A stretch of 64,000 nt of DNA from positions 124,001 to 188,000 of the forward strand of contig MENQ01000016.1 in the NCBI GenBank assembly GCA_001768325.1. The letters are read 5' to 3'. This DNA is from Bacteroidetes bacterium GWC2_46_850 (GTDB taxonomy: Bacteria; Bacteroidota; Bacteroidia; Bacteroidales; Dysgonomonadaceae). The translations under genes and the position numbers were made by a program. Below are positions 63,355-64,000 of this stretch, one piece after another. The notes beneath the pieces are model-generated. The model was not told the origin of the DNA. It was given only the letters and a program-made list of their open reading frames with translations, and searched no databases. Position 1 is the stretch's first letter. Each line of letters begins with the position of its first letter.

Positions 63355-63436
63355 GTTTTCTGTAATAAAATAATGGGGTTTGAATTACTTTCACCAGATA
63401 TGCAACTGTTTGCATAACAATGCACTTTCTTTTCAT

Positions 63437-64000
63437 CTAATCATAAACATTCAGTTTTAAAGGTTCATTATTTTCTTGTTTCCTTTTCAGATTTTCACGG
63501 AATAACAAGACAAATCCCACTGTGAAAATAATGGTCATTATCAAAGGCACCATCCATATGGCTGTCCAGTTGTAGACATGCTGAACGGTATAGCGGTCGA
63601 CGACATTACCGGCGACCAGCGTACCTGTATATTTGCCCACACCATACGTTGCAAAAGTGATAAGCCCCTGTGCTGCGTTTCTCAATGACGCCGGTGCTTT
63701 TTCATCCACGTACAGTTGGCCGGCTACAAAGAAAAAGGTGAAGCAGAACCCATGCAACGGGAGTACGGTATAAAGGAAGGCTGTCTCTTGCGAATATGCC
63801 CCCATGCTAAAGAACCCGTACATGATTATCCAGGCAACCATAGCGGCAACGAGACTCCCTTTATACCGTAATTTTACAAAGATAAAAGGAAATAAAAAGA
63901 GGCATATCACCTCCGTAATCTGCCCCAGGCTCATGGCTGCAGCGGCATTTTCAATTCCTTCGTCGGTGATGAAGAGATTGGTGAATGAATCATAGAAAGC
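63437..64000 (-). CDS. MFS permease, nucleoside:H+ symporter (NHS) type, 5' end cut by window edge
   Basis: The frame is open to the right edge; 187 residues of the C-terminal half are visible. It holds about six membrane helices, with AAAMSLGQITEVICLFLFPF and VLPLHGFCFTFFFVAGQLYV resembling the NupG/XapB nucleoside permease family. In Bacteroidota such permeases often sit in sugar-catabolic clusters with Gfo/Idh/MocA and TIM-barrel isomerases, as here, so a sugar substrate is possible. The ATG at 63934 is internal, since 22 in-frame codons precede it within the window. Confidence 0.8.
   Translation of the reverse strand, partial: AFYDSFTNLFITDEGIENAAAAMSLGQITEVICLFLFPFIFVKLRYKGSLVAAMVAWIIMYGFFSMGAYSQETAFLYTVLPLHGFCFTFFFVAGQLYVDEKAPASLRNAAQGLITFATYGVGKYTGTLVAGNVVDRYTVQHVYNWTAIWMVPLIMTIIFTVGFVLLFRENLKRKQENNEPLKLNVYD

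Overview
The window is chromosomal DNA of a Bacteroidota bacterium, most likely order Bacteroidales. The evidence is three SusC-like TonB receptors with three SusD lipoproteins, a SprA homologue beside ruvA, a TamB/TamL pair, an RprX/RprY-type two-component system, and TAnnTTTG-type promoter elements with weak Shine-Dalgarno sites. A family such as Dysgonomonadaceae is only a guess. No tRNA, rRNA, CRISPR array, insertion sequence or phage gene was seen.

Region A (1-20.6 kb, all minus strand) is a large polysaccharide-utilization locus. In transcription order it encodes a GH130-like lipoprotein, a GH78 alpha-L-rhamnosidase, an SGNH esterase, SusD, two small surface lipoproteins, SusC, SusD, SusC, a ricin-lectin/beta-propeller lipoprotein and a GH38-like alpha-mannosidase cut by the left edge. 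The last gene is easily missed because its frame has no stop inside the window. The enzymes suggest a glycan containing rhamnose and mannose. The SusD...SusC-SusD-SusC order is unusual.

Region B (21-50.3 kb) is mostly housekeeping. It holds a pirin, an acidic repeat protein, a membrane-protein/cytidylate-kinase fusion, a DUF5009-type acyltransferase, TamL and TamB, QueA, an Smr-domain protein, a small lipoprotein, an acyl-ACP thioesterase, RuvA, SprA (whose signal peptide lies upstream of its first ATG), RprX/RprY followed by a clear terminator, a CDP-alcohol phosphotransferase, and a yicC-gmk-esterase-BASS transporter operon.

Region C (50.3-64 kb, all minus strand) looks like a second catabolic locus and is the most interesting part. 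In transcription order it encodes an NHS-type MFS permease (partial), SusC, SusD, a tetraheme NapC/NirT-type cytochrome fused to a formylglycine-generating-enzyme-like domain that lacks the catalytic cysteines, a Tat-exported Gfo/Idh/MocA oxidoreductase, a Tat-exported TIM-barrel isomerase/epimerase, a CcsB-CcsA cytochrome c maturation protein and a cytoplasmic Gfo/Idh/MocA oxidoreductase. The layout suggests periplasmic sugar redox chemistry tied to a membrane electron carrier. Short 7-8 bp tandem repeats lie at the 3' ends of three successive genes here.
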